NCBI RefSeq assembly: GCF_947254095.1 | Contig: NZ_CAMYBV010000001.1 | Span: forward strand, 102,596-166,595 | Source: an uncultured Mobiluncus sp. | GTDB taxonomy: Bacteria; Actinomycetota; Actinomycetes; Actinomycetales; Actinomycetaceae | Reading direction: 5' to 3' | Length of the DNA: 64,000 nt | Shown here: in pieces, positions 43,852 through 53,249 of the stretch | Layout: every line of letters starts with the position of its first letter | How positions within the stretch are numbered: the first letter of the stretch is position 1 | Notes under the pieces: generated by a model | What the model was told of the DNA's origin: nothing | Database searches by the model: none | What the model saw: the letters and a program-made list of their open reading frames with translations, nothing else | Made by a program: the position numbers and the translations under genes

Positions 43852-43870
43852 ATTCTCTCATTTTCCCAAG

Positions 43871-44581
43871 TCATCTCAGAAATGGGTTGTTCGCGAGCTC
43901 CGCTGCCCAGGTGGTCGTTTCTCCGTGACCGGGCAGCAGCAGCGTGTCGGGGTTGACGCTGATTTTGAGGGTTCGCAAGGTTTCCGTCATCACCTCGGGG
44001 TCGGAATGAGGTAGGTCGGTGCGGCCAATCGAGCCTTTAAAAATCACGTCACCGGAAAAACAAAATGCCTGATTGTCACGGCCATCAAAACCGAGGCCCT
44101 GACCATGATCTTCACCTTTCGCGGCGCCAAAGAACATCGTGCATCCGGGCGAGTGACCCGGAGCCGGCAGGGCACGCAGCACTAAATCAGGAATAATTTG
44201 CGCTCCCCCGCCAGAGAACAGTGCATCGGGCGGGGCCTGCACAGTGACGGGCTGCCACGCCCCGTCCATTTCAGTGAAGTATTTTTCTACCCCCAGTTGA
44301 ACCCCCGGACCGGGAGCATCCATCCAGAAGTGATCCGGTTTCGCCAAATAGATTGGGGCCTGGGGGTTATAGGCAGCCACCTGAGCTGTGTTCCACAGGT
44401 GGTCGGCATGGCCGTGAGTCAGCAAGACCCCAGCCAGTTCAGCATCGAGCTGAGTCAGAAGTTCTTTGATACGCACGGCGGTTTTCGCGCCGGGATCAAT
44501 AACTAAAGCGGATTTGTTCGCAGTGACCACAACATAGCAATTTTCACCGTAAATCGGCGAAACAATCCGTAACACATCCAT
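43871..44581 (-). CDS. MBL-fold metallo-hydrolase (glyoxalase II-like)
   Basis: A 236-residue metallo-beta-lactamase-fold hydrolase. The metal motif THGHADHLWN (HxHxDH, about 55-64) is intact, with the further metal ligands in PAPGHSPGCTMF, CFSGDVIFKGSIGRTDLP and LLPGHGE. The GSIGRTDLP segment is typical of the glyoxalase II-like subgroup common in actinobacteria between rel and hisS. The substrate could be a thioester such as an acyl-glutathione or mycothiol analogue; not provable here. It is probably co-transcribed with hisS. Confidence 0.92.
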   Translation of the reverse strand: MDVLRIVSPIYGENCYVVVTANKSALVIDPGAKTAVRIKELLTQLDAELAGVLLTHGHADHLWNTAQVAAYNPQAPIYLAKPDHFWMDAPGPGVQLGVEKYFTEMDGAWQPVTVQAPPDALFSGGGAQIIPDLVLRALPAPGHSPGCTMFFGAAKGEDHGQGLGFDGRDNQAFCFSGDVIFKGSIGRTDLPHSDPEVMTETLRTLKISVNPDTLLLPGHGETTTWAAELANNPFLR

Positions 44582-44648
44582 AGTTCAAGGCTAACTGATT
44601 TTTTGCATCACGAATTTTCTTTCGCCCAGTTTCCCGAATGCGTGTCTT

Positions 44649-44677
44649 TTCAAGTAAAGTAATCCTGGAAATATACT
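44649..44677 (+). promoter_or_regulatory. Putative promoter of the DUF349 gene
   Basis: TTCAAG (44649-44654), a 17-base spacer and TATACT (44672-44677). The -10 is close to consensus and lies 54 bases before the start codon. Confidence 0.5.
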
Positions 44678-44731
44678 TACCAACGCGAACGGAACGTGCC
44701 GCGGCACCAACCCCGTCAGGAGGAAAAATTC

Positions 44732-46282
44732 ATGGCCACGTCTGAACAGGAATCTAACACCAGCGAAATCAAGGAACCGCAGGAAAACCAATCTGGTGAA
44801 ACCCCAACCGGACCTGCCCAGACTGCAGCTGAAACAGGCGGCGAACCCCAGAACGAAACGCCAGCGGCTCCGGCTCCCGAATCTGCCCTGACTAAGGAAA
44901 CTCCCGCAGCTCCTGAACCAACCCCAGCTAAGGCAACTCCCGCAGCATCCGCGCCCCAAGCTACTGAAAAAACCGCGCAGATCACCCCGGTACACCTTGA
45001 GAGTACCAATCAAAACAAACCCGTGGGACCTGTTGAGAAAATTGCTATGGATGAGGCTGCCCAATATGGACGTATCGACGCGGAGGGGCGCGTTTTCGTC
45101 AAGGACGGAGATACGGAACGGGAAGTCGGCCAATACGCGGACGGCATTCCTGAACAGCCTTTTGCCCTTTACGTGCGCCGTTTCCTGGATTTGCAAGCCC
45201 AGGTCGATTTGGCTCAAGCACGTTTGGCCACATTAAAGGCGCATGACATTGATGCCACGTTGAAGTCTTTGGACAAGGCAATGGAGTCCCCGATGGTGGT
45301 GGGCAACCTGGCTGGGCTGCGTTCTCGGGTTGAAAAACTGCGGGAGCTGGGCACGGCACGCAAGGAACAGTTGGCTGAGGAACGCGAAGTCGCCAAGGCA
45401 CAAGCCCTCGAGACGCGCAACAAGATTGTGGAGGCCGCCGAAAAAATTGCCGCCCAAGACCCGGAACGCACCCAGTGGAAGCAATCCGGAGAACGCCTGC
45501 GCGAACTGCTGGAGTCATGGAAAGAATCCCAGCGCAAGGGACCGCGTATCGACCGCGCCACCGAGGATGCCTTGTGGAAACGCTTCTCGGCGGCCCGCAC
45601 GTCTTTTGACCGGCACCGCAAGTCATTCTTTTCACAGCTCGACGCCAAGCGGGCGGAAGTTCGAAACGCTAAGGAAGCCCTGATTAAACGCGCCGAGGAA
45701 CTCGCTAACTCGACTGACTGGGCGCGAACCTCCGCGGCTTATCGCGACTTGATGGCGGAATGGAAAGCGGCCGGACGTGCTTCCCGGAAAGATGACGATG
45801 CTCTGTGGGAGCGTTTCCGCGCCGCTCAGCAAGTCTTTTTTGATGCCCGTAGCGCTGACAACGCTAAGACCAGCACGGAAGAACAAGCCAACCTTGAGGT
45901 CAAGGAAAAGCTGCTGGAACAGGCGAAAGCCCTCATGCCGGTGAAAGACTTGGAAACCGCCAAGGCGAAGTTCCGCGACCTGTTGGATAAATGGGACGAA
46001 GCTGGGCGGGTCCCCCGCGGCGATATGCAGCGCTTGGAAAACGGGTTGCGTTCCGTGGAACAGGCGATTGCGAAAGCCGAAAACGAGGCGTGGGTCAAGT
46101 CCAATCCGGAAACGAAAGCTCGTGCTGAGGGGCTAGTGGGTCAGCTCGAAGAGAAAATCGCTAAGCTCGAAGCCGAAATTGCCGCCGCGAAACAGAGCGG
46201 TAAAGACACCAAGAAACTGGAAGAAGATCTGCAGGCCCGGAAGGGCTGGCTTGACCAGGCTCGGAAAGCCGCTGCGGAGTAG
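44732..46282 (+). CDS. DUF349 domain protein with acidic disordered N-terminus
   Basis: A 516-residue protein. The first 100 residues are Pro/Ala/Glu/Thr rich and look disordered. The rest is a tandem array of charged helical DUF349 repeats recognisable by recurring WK.SGER..EL...WK, LW.RF.AAR..FD.HR and FRDLLDKWDEAGRVPR patterns at about 75-residue intervals. It ends in a coiled coil (EEKIAKLEAEIAAAKQSGKD). Function is unknown; DUF349 proteins in actinobacteria often sit next to rel. The ATG at 44732 has a perfect AGGAGG 7 bases upstream. It converges on rel with a 49-base gap in which no clear terminator is seen. Confidence 0.88.
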   Translation: MATSEQESNTSEIKEPQENQSGETPTGPAQTAAETGGEPQNETPAAPAPESALTKETPAAPEPTPAKATPAASAPQATEKTAQITPVHLESTNQNKPVGPVEKIAMDEAAQYGRIDAEGRVFVKDGDTEREVGQYADGIPEQPFALYVRRFLDLQAQVDLAQARLATLKAHDIDATLKSLDKAMESPMVVGNLAGLRSRVEKLRELGTARKEQLAEEREVAKAQALETRNKIVEAAEKIAAQDPERTQWKQSGERLRELLESWKESQRKGPRIDRATEDALWKRFSAARTSFDRHRKSFFSQLDAKRAEVRNAKEALIKRAEELANSTDWARTSAAYRDLMAEWKAAGRASRKDDDALWERFRAAQQVFFDARSADNAKTSTEEQANLEVKEKLLEQAKALMPVKDLETAKAKFRDLLDKWDEAGRVPRGDMQRLENGLRSVEQAIAKAENEAWVKSNPETKARAEGLVGQLEEKIAKLEAEIAAAKQSGKDTKKLEEDLQARKGWLDQARKAAAE

Positions 46283-46331
46283 CGCCCCCGCTGTACCTTA
46301 GGCCAGTATTTTTCAGAGTTTCCCCCGCCGT

Positions 46332-48674
46332 CTAAGACTGCGGAGTCGGTTCTAAGGCACCATTTTTTCCGGGAGTCACGCGAGTAGCGGAATAAACCCC
46401 TGAGATGCGTCCCAGATCATTGAGAATGTCTTGCAGGTGGGAAGGCTCGGCCAGCTCAAAAGACCACCGCGAATACGCCACCCGGTCGCGAGTGGTGGAA
46501 ATATTGCCCGAGAGAATGTTCACGTGATTGTCGGTGAGGACCCGGGTTACGTCGCTCAACAGCCCCCCGCGGTCCAAAGCCTCGATTTGCACCTGTACCA
46601 GGAACGGGGTCTTGGCGTGTTGCGCCCACGTGACGGCGGTGACCCGTTCCGGTTGGGCCTCACTGAGATTCTTGGCATTCACGCAGTCCACCCGGTGTAC
46701 GGAAACCCCGTGACCCCGCGTGACAAATCCCATGATGTCATCTCCGGGAACCGGGGTGCAGCACTTTGCCAACTTAACCCACAAGTCGTCGGCGTCCTGA
46801 CCGTCAACCAACACCCCGGAGCCTCCGGCACGAGATTCGGTCGTAGGTGTGTGGGTGGGGACTGCTTCTTCCTCAGCCAAAACTTCTTCGTCATCGTCTT
46901 CCGTCAGGGATCCGGTAAAGTTTAGCAGGCGTTCCACCACGTTTTGTGCGCTGACGTGGGCATCTCCGATGGTCGCATAGAGGGTATCGACGTTGGGCAA
47001 TCCCAACTGGTTTGCCACCGATTCCAAAAATTCGTGGGTGGCAATTTGGTGAATCGGCAGTTTCTGTTTACGGATTTCTTTCGCCAGGATTTCGCGGCCT
47101 TTATCGATGGATTCCTCGCGGCGCTCCTTTGAAAACCAGGCTTTAATCTTTGATTTCGCGCGCGGGGTGGCCACGAAGGACAGCCAATCCCGACTGGGGG
47201 ACGCACCGGGAGACTTGGAGGTGAAGATTTCCACCGTGTCGCCGTTTTCGAGTTTTGACTCCAGAGGCACCAGCTTGCCGTTGACTTTGGCACCGACTGT
47301 CTTATTCCCCACTTCGGTGTGTACAGAATAGGCGAAATCCACCGGGGTGGATCCGGCAGCTAGCACCACGACCTGGCCTTTCGGGGTGAAAACATAGACC
47401 TGCGCAGAGTTGATTTCGTAACGCAGCGAGTCTAGGAACTCCCCTGAGTCTTGGGTTTGCTTTTGCCAGTCAACCAATTGGCGCAGCCAGCCCATCTCAT
47501 TTTCCAGGTCCAAGACTTTGCCACCCTCGGACTTTTTCAGCGATTTAGCGTTGGGGTTTTCCTTGTATTTCCAGTGGGCGGCAATCCCGAATTCGGCTCG
47601 GCGGTGCATTTCATAGGTGCGAATCTGAATCTCTACCGGTTTTCCTCTGGGACCAATGACCGTGGTATGCAGCGACTGGTACAGGTTGTATTTAGGCATC
47701 GCGATATAGTCTTTGAACCGGCCTAGCATCGGAGACCACCGCGAGTGCATCAGCCCCAGCACGGCGTAACAATCCCGCACGGATTCCACCAGCACACGTA
47801 CCGCCACCAAGTCATAAATATCGTTGAAATCGCGGCCGCGCACAATCATCTTTTGATAAATCGAGTAGTGGTGTTTCGGCCGCCCAGTCACTGTCCCCTT
47901 GATTTTTGCTTCCCGTAAGTCGCCTTCAATAGTCTGGATGATGGCGCTGAGCTGTTCCTCCCGTCGGGGCGCGGCCTCTTGAATAAGCTTGTCGATTTCT
48001 TGGTAAATCTGAGGATAGAGGGTTTTAAAAGCCAGGTCCTCCAGCTCCCATTTAATGGCATTGAGCCCCATCCGGTGAGCCAGCGGAGCATAAATTTCCA
48101 GGGTTTCCTTAGCCTTACGCGCCGCGCTCTCTTTACTGACATAGCGCCAAGTACGCGCATTATGCAGACGGTCAGAGAGTTTGATGAGCAGGACCCGGAT
48201 GTCTTTTGCCATCGCGACCAGCATTTTTCGGATAGTTTCGGCTGGGGCAGAATCACCGTACTTCACTTTGTCGAGCTTGGTAACCCCATCGACCAAAGCG
48301 GCGATGTCCTCACCAAAATCACGCCGGCATTGCTCCAAAGAATAATCGGTATCCTCAACCGTATCGTGTAACAGCCCCGCGGCTACCGTCGTTTCCGACA
48401 TGCCTAGTTCGGCGAGGATTGTCGCGACCGCAACCGGATGCGTAATGTAGGGCTCCCCTGATTTGCGAAACTGACCCCGGTGGTAGCGTTCAGCAGTCAC
48501 ATAAGCCCGCTCCAACAGGGCAAAATCAGCTTTCGGGTGGTTTTCCTTGACAGCCCGCAACACGGGCTCCAGTTCACGGTACGAACCGCGGGTGCGGGTT
48601 AAACGGAACAAAGACCCCAGCAAAGCGCCAGTATTCTCACTAGGCTCGTTGACAATCTCCGGCGCTTGCTCCAT
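46332..48674 (-). CDS. rel: Bifunctional (p)ppGpp synthetase/hydrolase Rel
   Basis: Makes and degrades the stringent-response alarmone. The 780-residue protein has an HD hydrolase domain with intact LLHDTVEDT, then the synthetase domain with RFKDYIAMPK and YQSLHTTVIGPRG; the basic RXKD motif is the mark of bifunctional enzymes, unlike the EXDD of RelA. A TGS domain (VYVFTPKGQVVVLAAGSTP), a zinc-finger/helical region (AKCCTPVPGDDIMGF) and a C-terminal ACT domain follow. The apt-rel order is standard in actinobacteria. Confidence 0.97.
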   Translation of the reverse strand: MEQAPEIVNEPSENTGALLGSLFRLTRTRGSYRELEPVLRAVKENHPKADFALLERAYVTAERYHRGQFRKSGEPYITHPVAVATILAELGMSETTVAAGLLHDTVEDTDYSLEQCRRDFGEDIAALVDGVTKLDKVKYGDSAPAETIRKMLVAMAKDIRVLLIKLSDRLHNARTWRYVSKESAARKAKETLEIYAPLAHRMGLNAIKWELEDLAFKTLYPQIYQEIDKLIQEAAPRREEQLSAIIQTIEGDLREAKIKGTVTGRPKHHYSIYQKMIVRGRDFNDIYDLVAVRVLVESVRDCYAVLGLMHSRWSPMLGRFKDYIAMPKYNLYQSLHTTVIGPRGKPVEIQIRTYEMHRRAEFGIAAHWKYKENPNAKSLKKSEGGKVLDLENEMGWLRQLVDWQKQTQDSGEFLDSLRYEINSAQVYVFTPKGQVVVLAAGSTPVDFAYSVHTEVGNKTVGAKVNGKLVPLESKLENGDTVEIFTSKSPGASPSRDWLSFVATPRAKSKIKAWFSKERREESIDKGREILAKEIRKQKLPIHQIATHEFLESVANQLGLPNVDTLYATIGDAHVSAQNVVERLLNFTGSLTEDDDEEVLAEEEAVPTHTPTTESRAGGSGVLVDGQDADDLWVKLAKCCTPVPGDDIMGFVTRGHGVSVHRVDCVNAKNLSEAQPERVTAVTWAQHAKTPFLVQVQIEALDRGGLLSDVTRVLTDNHVNILSGNISTTRDRVAYSRWSFELAEPSHLQDILNDLGRISGVYSATRVTPGKNGALEPTPQS

Positions 48675-48715
48675 ACAGAGATTCTAATTGTTTTCCCCGA
48701 TAAGCGTTAGTCGCA

Positions 48716-48738
48716 CCAGGCGTGACCTGGATTTTTTT
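48716..48738 (+). terminator. Weak intrinsic terminator on the strand opposite to the genes
   Basis: CCAGG, 5 bases, CCTGG, then A and seven T. The T run follows only in the plus direction, but both neighbouring genes (apt and rel) are on the minus strand. The 5-bp stem is short. If used, it would stop antisense transcription entering from rel. Confidence 0.3.
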
Positions 48739-48802
48739 CCAAAATCAGCCGCCACGTCAACAACGCCCCAGGCAGGATACCCAACGGCCGCGAAAAACAC
48801 AC

Positions 48803-49348
48803 CTACAGTTCCAACAGCGATTGGAATGGGGTGTTGCCCAGCAAAGCACGTCCGTTCAAAGCCTTTAGCTCCATCAACACTAGAATCTCCGACACGTGTC
48901 CCCCTGCCTTCTCCAACAGCTTCACAGACGCAGCCGCGGTGCCTCCCGTCGCCAACAGGTCGTCAACCACCAAAATATTTTCAAAGCCATTCACCGTTTC
49001 CGGCTGGACCTGAATGGAAGCAGAGCCGTATTCCAAATCGTAGGATTCGCTAATTACCTTACCGGGCAGTTTTCCTGCCTTACGCACCATAATCATGGGC
49101 ACACCCAGTTCGACAGCCAAGGGTGAAGACAGAATAAAACCGCGCGACTCCAGACCGGCGACCGCGTTGACACGCCCCCGATAGTATTCGGCAATCCCCG
49201 AAATCAGTTCCTGGAAAGGTTCCCCCGAAGCGAGCAACGGGGAAAAATCCCGAAACAGAATACCGGGCCGGGGAAAATCAGGAATCGAAGTCAGGTGCGC
49301 GGCGACAATCTCGCCGAGCCGCGGGTCTAAGTCGACAGCGGTGTTCAT
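48803..49348 (-). CDS. apt: Adenine phosphoribosyltransferase Apt
   Basis: Purine salvage enzyme converting adenine and PRPP to AMP. The 181-residue protein has the PRPP motif ILVVDDLLATGGTAAA (about 124-139), FPRPGILFRDFSPLL near the start, and GLESRGF for the flexible loop. Its ATG overlaps the secF stop (ATGA at 49348-49345), so it belongs to the secD-secF operon, the usual actinobacterial arrangement. Confidence 0.96.
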   Translation of the reverse strand: MNTAVDLDPRLGEIVAAHLTSIPDFPRPGILFRDFSPLLASGEPFQELISGIAEYYRGRVNAVAGLESRGFILSSPLAVELGVPMIMVRKAGKLPGKVISESYDLEYGSASIQVQPETVNGFENILVVDDLLATGGTAAASVKLLEKAGGHVSEILVLMELKALNGRALLGNTPFQSLLEL

Positions 49349-50460
49349 TTCTTAGTCTTCTTCCGTTTCGGTTGTGCAGCCTGCCCCTTATGGTGCCCGG
49401 GAACCATGGGAGCGGCCACCACGGCGGGCGTGACTTCTTTGAATGAGCCGTCCTCGTTGAGGGTGGCGGCACCAGATTCCACAGCGGCGGCGCGAGCCTT
49501 GTCAACCTTGGCGTTGTGGTCTTTGATGGCTTGCGAACGACCCCGAATCAGCGTCAGCATCGGCGTAGCGATAAAGATAGAACTGAAAGTACCGACAATC
49601 ATGCCGATAAACAGCGGCATGGAGATATCCAGCAGGGTGGATGTCCCCAGGAGCGCCGCCCCCAGGAACAGAATCGCCGATACCGGCAGAATACCGGTGA
49701 TGGAGGTGTTGATGGAACGCACCATGGTTTGGTTAATGGAGAGGTTCGCCAACTCGTTGTACTTGGAACGCGACTGATTGTACATATCGCGGGTGTTTTC
49801 ACGGATTTTATCGAAAACCACCACCGTGTCATACAGGGAGTAACCCAAGATGGTCAGCAAACCGATAATCGTTGCCGGAGTAATCTCAATCTGCGTGTAG
49901 GCAAAAACCCCCAGAGTAATCAGGAAGTCATGCATCAACGCAAACAGTGCTGAGAATGACATGGTCCAAGTGCGGAAGTATGCCATCAGCAACAGCGCAA
50001 TCATGCCCATGAATACCAGCAAACCAACCAAAGCCTGCTTGGACACCGAAGCCCCCCATGACGGACCAATCGAAGTCTTAGAGACTTTCGAAATATCCAC
50101 GTTGTAGGCTTTGGCCAGCTCCTTTTGAATCTTCAGTTCCACGTCGGTGGGTTGCTGACTGGTTTGGACGCGCAGACCGTTCGTGCCCATCTGGGCAACC
50201 TTGGTCTGTTCGTTCAGGCCGGCGGCTTTCACCGCATCGTAGGCGGGTTGCTGGGGCGGATTCGATGCTGTGTTAGTGACTACGAACTCGGCACCGCCGG
50301 TAAACTCGATAGACGGATTCAACCCAAAAATTGCAATCCCGATGACGGAAATAGCCATCAAAATAGCTCCGACAGTGAGCGGAATTCGGCGTTTCTGAAT
50401 GATTCGGTAAGACTTTTTCCCGGCGTAAAGCGCATTACCCCACTGGGCGTAACTCATCAT
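49345..50460 (-). CDS. secF: Protein translocase subunit SecF
   Basis: Accessory RND-type subunit of the Sec channel that works with SecD to pull exported proteins using proton motive force. The 371-residue protein has six membrane segments, a first-loop signature GLNPSIEFTGGAEFVV, and the fourth-segment FSALFALMHDFLITLG followed by TIIGLLTILGYSLYDTVVVF. A Lys/Ala-rich cytoplasmic tail ends the protein (GHHKGQAAQPKRKKTKK). It overlaps both secD and apt by 4 bases. Confidence 0.96.
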   Translation of the reverse strand: MMSYAQWGNALYAGKKSYRIIQKRRIPLTVGAILMAISVIGIAIFGLNPSIEFTGGAEFVVTNTASNPPQQPAYDAVKAAGLNEQTKVAQMGTNGLRVQTSQQPTDVELKIQKELAKAYNVDISKVSKTSIGPSWGASVSKQALVGLLVFMGMIALLLMAYFRTWTMSFSALFALMHDFLITLGVFAYTQIEITPATIIGLLTILGYSLYDTVVVFDKIRENTRDMYNQSRSKYNELANLSINQTMVRSINTSITGILPVSAILFLGAALLGTSTLLDISMPLFIGMIVGTFSSIFIATPMLTLIRGRSQAIKDHNAKVDKARAAAVESGAATLNEDGSFKEVTPAVVAAPMVPGHHKGQAAQPKRKKTKK

Positions 50461-52634
50461 TTCGCGTCCTCCTCTCCCTGGGCGGGTTCGTCTTTCGAGG
50501 CGGTGTCCTCGCTTTCAGCAGCTTCCGCTGTTTCAGAAGTGAGGTCGTTCGGTTCTTCCTGAGAAGTTTCCGGTGCAGGCTCTTTCGCGGGAGTTTCCGG
50601 CGTGGTGTCCTCAGCCGGGGTCGCAGAAGTCTCTTCGGCCTCCTCCTCATCCACCTGAGGCAGACCGGCCTTTTGGCGAGCCAGAGAGATGGTTGGAGCG
50701 GCGACCTTTTTTGCAGATTTCTTTTTGCGGGACGAAGACGTCGTCGAGGCAGACTGCATATAGATGCGGTCACTACTGGCACCGAGGTGCAGCGGGTCCA
50801 GGCCGCTAAACTTCCGGCCTTCACCAAAGTAACGGGTCTTGATTAGCAATGACATCATCGGGTGGGTAAACAGGAAGATGATTCCCAAGTCCACCAGGGT
50901 GGTCAAGCCCAAGGTAAACGCGAAGCCCTGCACGCCGCCGACAGCCAGAACATAGAGAACCACCGCAGCCACGATGTTCACAATATCGGACACCACGATG
51001 GTGCGCTTTGCCCGATTCCAGCCGGTTTCAACCGCGGTGGCCAAGGGCTTGCCGTCACGCACCTCGTCTCGGATACGTTCGAAATAAATGATGAACGAGT
51101 CCATGGTCACGCCGACTGCCACAATCAAACCGACCACGCCCGCTAGAGACAGACGGTATCCCATCGACCACGACAAAATTGCCACAGCTAGGTACACGAT
51201 GCCGCCCGCGAGGAACAGGGAGGCCGTCGCCAAGCCTGCCAAAGCGTGGTACTGCTGCAGCAGGTATAGCACGACCAGAATCAAACCGACAATAGCGGCA
51301 TAGAACCCGACTTTCAGGTGTTCTCCGCCCAAGGTCGCCGAGATGGACTGCTTCGACTGCTGTTCAAAGTTCAAAGGCAGAGAACCAAACTGGAGCTGGT
51401 TCGCCAAAGTGGCGGAAGATTCCCGCGTCAAAGAACCGGAAATAGATGCTGAGCCGCCAAATGCCGGGGCGTTGACCCCCGGGGCGCTAACGACCAAAGA
51501 GTCCAGCACAATCGCAAAACGGTTGTTGTCAGGATTGCGGTTCGTTCCCTTGGATTGGTTTGGGTACAGCACCTTAGCAACTTCGTCGAATTTCTTAGCC
51601 CCATCGGCATCGAGTTTCAGCGCAACTTCCCACTGACCGGTGGCGTTACCCTGCTGGTTGGTTCCCATCCCGGAAGACGCAGAAACCAAGTTGGTACCGG
51701 AGAGGACTTCGGGGCCCAAGATGTATTTCTCGTAGCCTTCCTTAGAACAGGCCACCAGGTTCTTTTTCGGATCGTCCAACGAGCCGCCCTTGAGGGAGGC
51801 CGGGTCGGTACAATCCAGGTGGTTAAAGATGAACATGTCCCGCACGGTAATGTGTTTGCGGTCATTGATGACATTGGACTGACCAGCCGGGGTGTCGGGA
51901 TATTTTTCCGCCTCTTTCATGAGTTCATCGAAAGGAATCGCCGCGGAGGACGGCTGCTTAGCAGCCGGGGCGATAGCGGGTTCAGTCTGTTTCGGCTCGC
52001 TCGGCGTGGGTGTGGCGTTGGGATCAGTAGAGTTGAACACCAAAGACTGCGTCTGACCCTTCTCAGCTGGTGCAGACGGTGGAATCGTCACCGTGTTCTT
52101 GCCTTCACCGACCTTGGTCTGAGTCTCTTGGCCACCAGCTGCACCCGCCGCCGGCTGGTTTTGCCCGGCAGGAGCCGCGGCGCCGGTCAGCTGCCCCAAG
52201 AGCGCTTGGGGATCTTCATTGTTCGTGGCGTTACCCGGAGCGCTGAGCAGGACGGTACGGAAACGCATAACCGCGGACTGCTGAATCAAAGCCAAAGTTT
52301 CTTCACTGGGGTTGCCCGGAATACCAACCGAAATATTTTCCTGACCGTTACGAGCAATCTCAGCTTCGGCCACGCCGGAGGCGTCGATACGCTGGCGAAT
52401 AACCTCAATAGCCTGTTCAATATCGGCATCCGAGATGGCCTTGGCCTTGGCTTCTGTATTCTTCGGGGTGAGAATCAGCTGGGTTCCGCCTTCCAGGTCG
52501 ATTGCCAGCTTCGGGGCGAACGAACCGTTTGAGAAAATGGTCGAACCAACCAAAGTCCCGGCCAGAGCCACCACAATCACGATGAAAAATATGAGTGTGC
52601 GCAACGCCTTGTTCTTAGTCTTTTTGGCAGCCAC
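50457..52634 (-). CDS. secD: Protein translocase subunit SecD with extended tail
   Basis: Partner of SecF. The 725-residue protein has a first membrane helix (10-30), the signature LAIDLEGGTQLILTP (about 38-52), the large extracytoplasmic P1 domain, and five further helices starting with VGFYAAIVGLILVVLYLLQQ. Two low-complexity additions stand out: an Ala/Gly/Gln/Pro-rich insert within P1 (about 160-240) and a roughly 100-residue Ala/Glu/Pro/Thr cytoplasmic tail after the last helix. Short tails are common in actinobacterial SecD; this one is long. It follows yajC by 54 bases. Confidence 0.95.
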   Translation of the reverse strand: MAAKKTKNKALRTLIFFIVIVVALAGTLVGSTIFSNGSFAPKLAIDLEGGTQLILTPKNTEAKAKAISDADIEQAIEVIRQRIDASGVAEAEIARNGQENISVGIPGNPSEETLALIQQSAVMRFRTVLLSAPGNATNNEDPQALLGQLTGAAAPAGQNQPAAGAAGGQETQTKVGEGKNTVTIPPSAPAEKGQTQSLVFNSTDPNATPTPSEPKQTEPAIAPAAKQPSSAAIPFDELMKEAEKYPDTPAGQSNVINDRKHITVRDMFIFNHLDCTDPASLKGGSLDDPKKNLVACSKEGYEKYILGPEVLSGTNLVSASSGMGTNQQGNATGQWEVALKLDADGAKKFDEVAKVLYPNQSKGTNRNPDNNRFAIVLDSLVVSAPGVNAPAFGGSASISGSLTRESSATLANQLQFGSLPLNFEQQSKQSISATLGGEHLKVGFYAAIVGLILVVLYLLQQYHALAGLATASLFLAGGIVYLAVAILSWSMGYRLSLAGVVGLIVAVGVTMDSFIIYFERIRDEVRDGKPLATAVETGWNRAKRTIVVSDIVNIVAAVVLYVLAVGGVQGFAFTLGLTTLVDLGIIFLFTHPMMSLLIKTRYFGEGRKFSGLDPLHLGASSDRIYMQSASTTSSSRKKKSAKKVAAPTISLARQKAGLPQVDEEEAEETSATPAEDTTPETPAKEPAPETSQEEPNDLTSETAEAAESEDTASKDEPAQGEEDAK

Positions 52635-52688
52635 AGATTTTCCTTCTTTTATCTAACTTGCAATGTTTTCTCTAAAGAATCTTTGGGG

Positions 52689-53177
52689 TCAGTAGGTGTG
52701 ACCCTCGCCTGTTTCGGTGTCCTCACCGTGGGAGGAATCTTCGTCCTCGTTCGGGCCAAAACCGGAGTCGTTCGACTTAGTTTCAGGGGCTTGCGGAGCG
52801 GAATGCCCCTCCGAATCCGACACCTCCACAGCCGTTTGCACACCAGCATCCGAGTCATTGACCGTCCCGAAGTTCGGATCCTCCACTTTGGCGATGGCTC
52901 GGATATCCCACAGGGTTTCCTCGCCGGTCAGATTCGACAAGGTGATGACTTCCCCGCTGACTTCGACGACTTTACCAAAGAACCCGGAAGTGGTACGCAC
53001 CCAGGTTCCCGGAGTCATCATCTGTTCCATACTCTTGCGCTGTTCCTCCATCTGGGACACACGTTTCTGACCGGAGCGACGCATAAAGACAACCATCAAC
53101 ACGAACGCGAGACCTAGTATCACCCAGGTAAAAATGGGATTTTGGGCGTTGGTTGCAGCATTTTGAAATGGCAGCAC
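52689..53177 (-). CDS. yajC: Preprotein translocase subunit YajC
   Basis: Single-span accessory protein of SecDF. The 162-residue protein has a membrane helix (about 14-36, FTWVILGLAFVLMVVF) and the YajC domain MTPGTWVRTTSGFFGKVVEV. The last 70 residues are acidic and Ser/Asp/Glu rich. The GTG at 53177 is chosen because AAGGAAGG stands 7 bases upstream; a longer frame to 53210 would include it. ruvB lies 72 bases upstream. Confidence 0.93.
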   Translation of the reverse strand: MLPFQNAATNAQNPIFTWVILGLAFVLMVVFMRRSGQKRVSQMEEQRKSMEQMMTPGTWVRTTSGFFGKVVEVSGEVITLSNLTGEETLWDIRAIAKVEDPNFGTVNDSDAGVQTAVEVSDSEGHSAPQAPETKSNDSGFGPNEDEDSSHGEDTETGEGHTY

Positions 53178-53249
53178 AGATAAACCTTCCTTAAATAGGC
53201 GACCTTCCAAGTCTAAAGCCTGCGGGATAAAAACGGAAAATATACCCCA

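Noticed and set aside
44591..45217. 208-codon minus-strand frame over the start of the DUF349 gene
   Set aside because: The Ser/Gly/Arg-rich product is the complement of the Pro/Ala/Glu-rich DUF349 N-terminus, which has a perfect ribosome site and promoter of its own.
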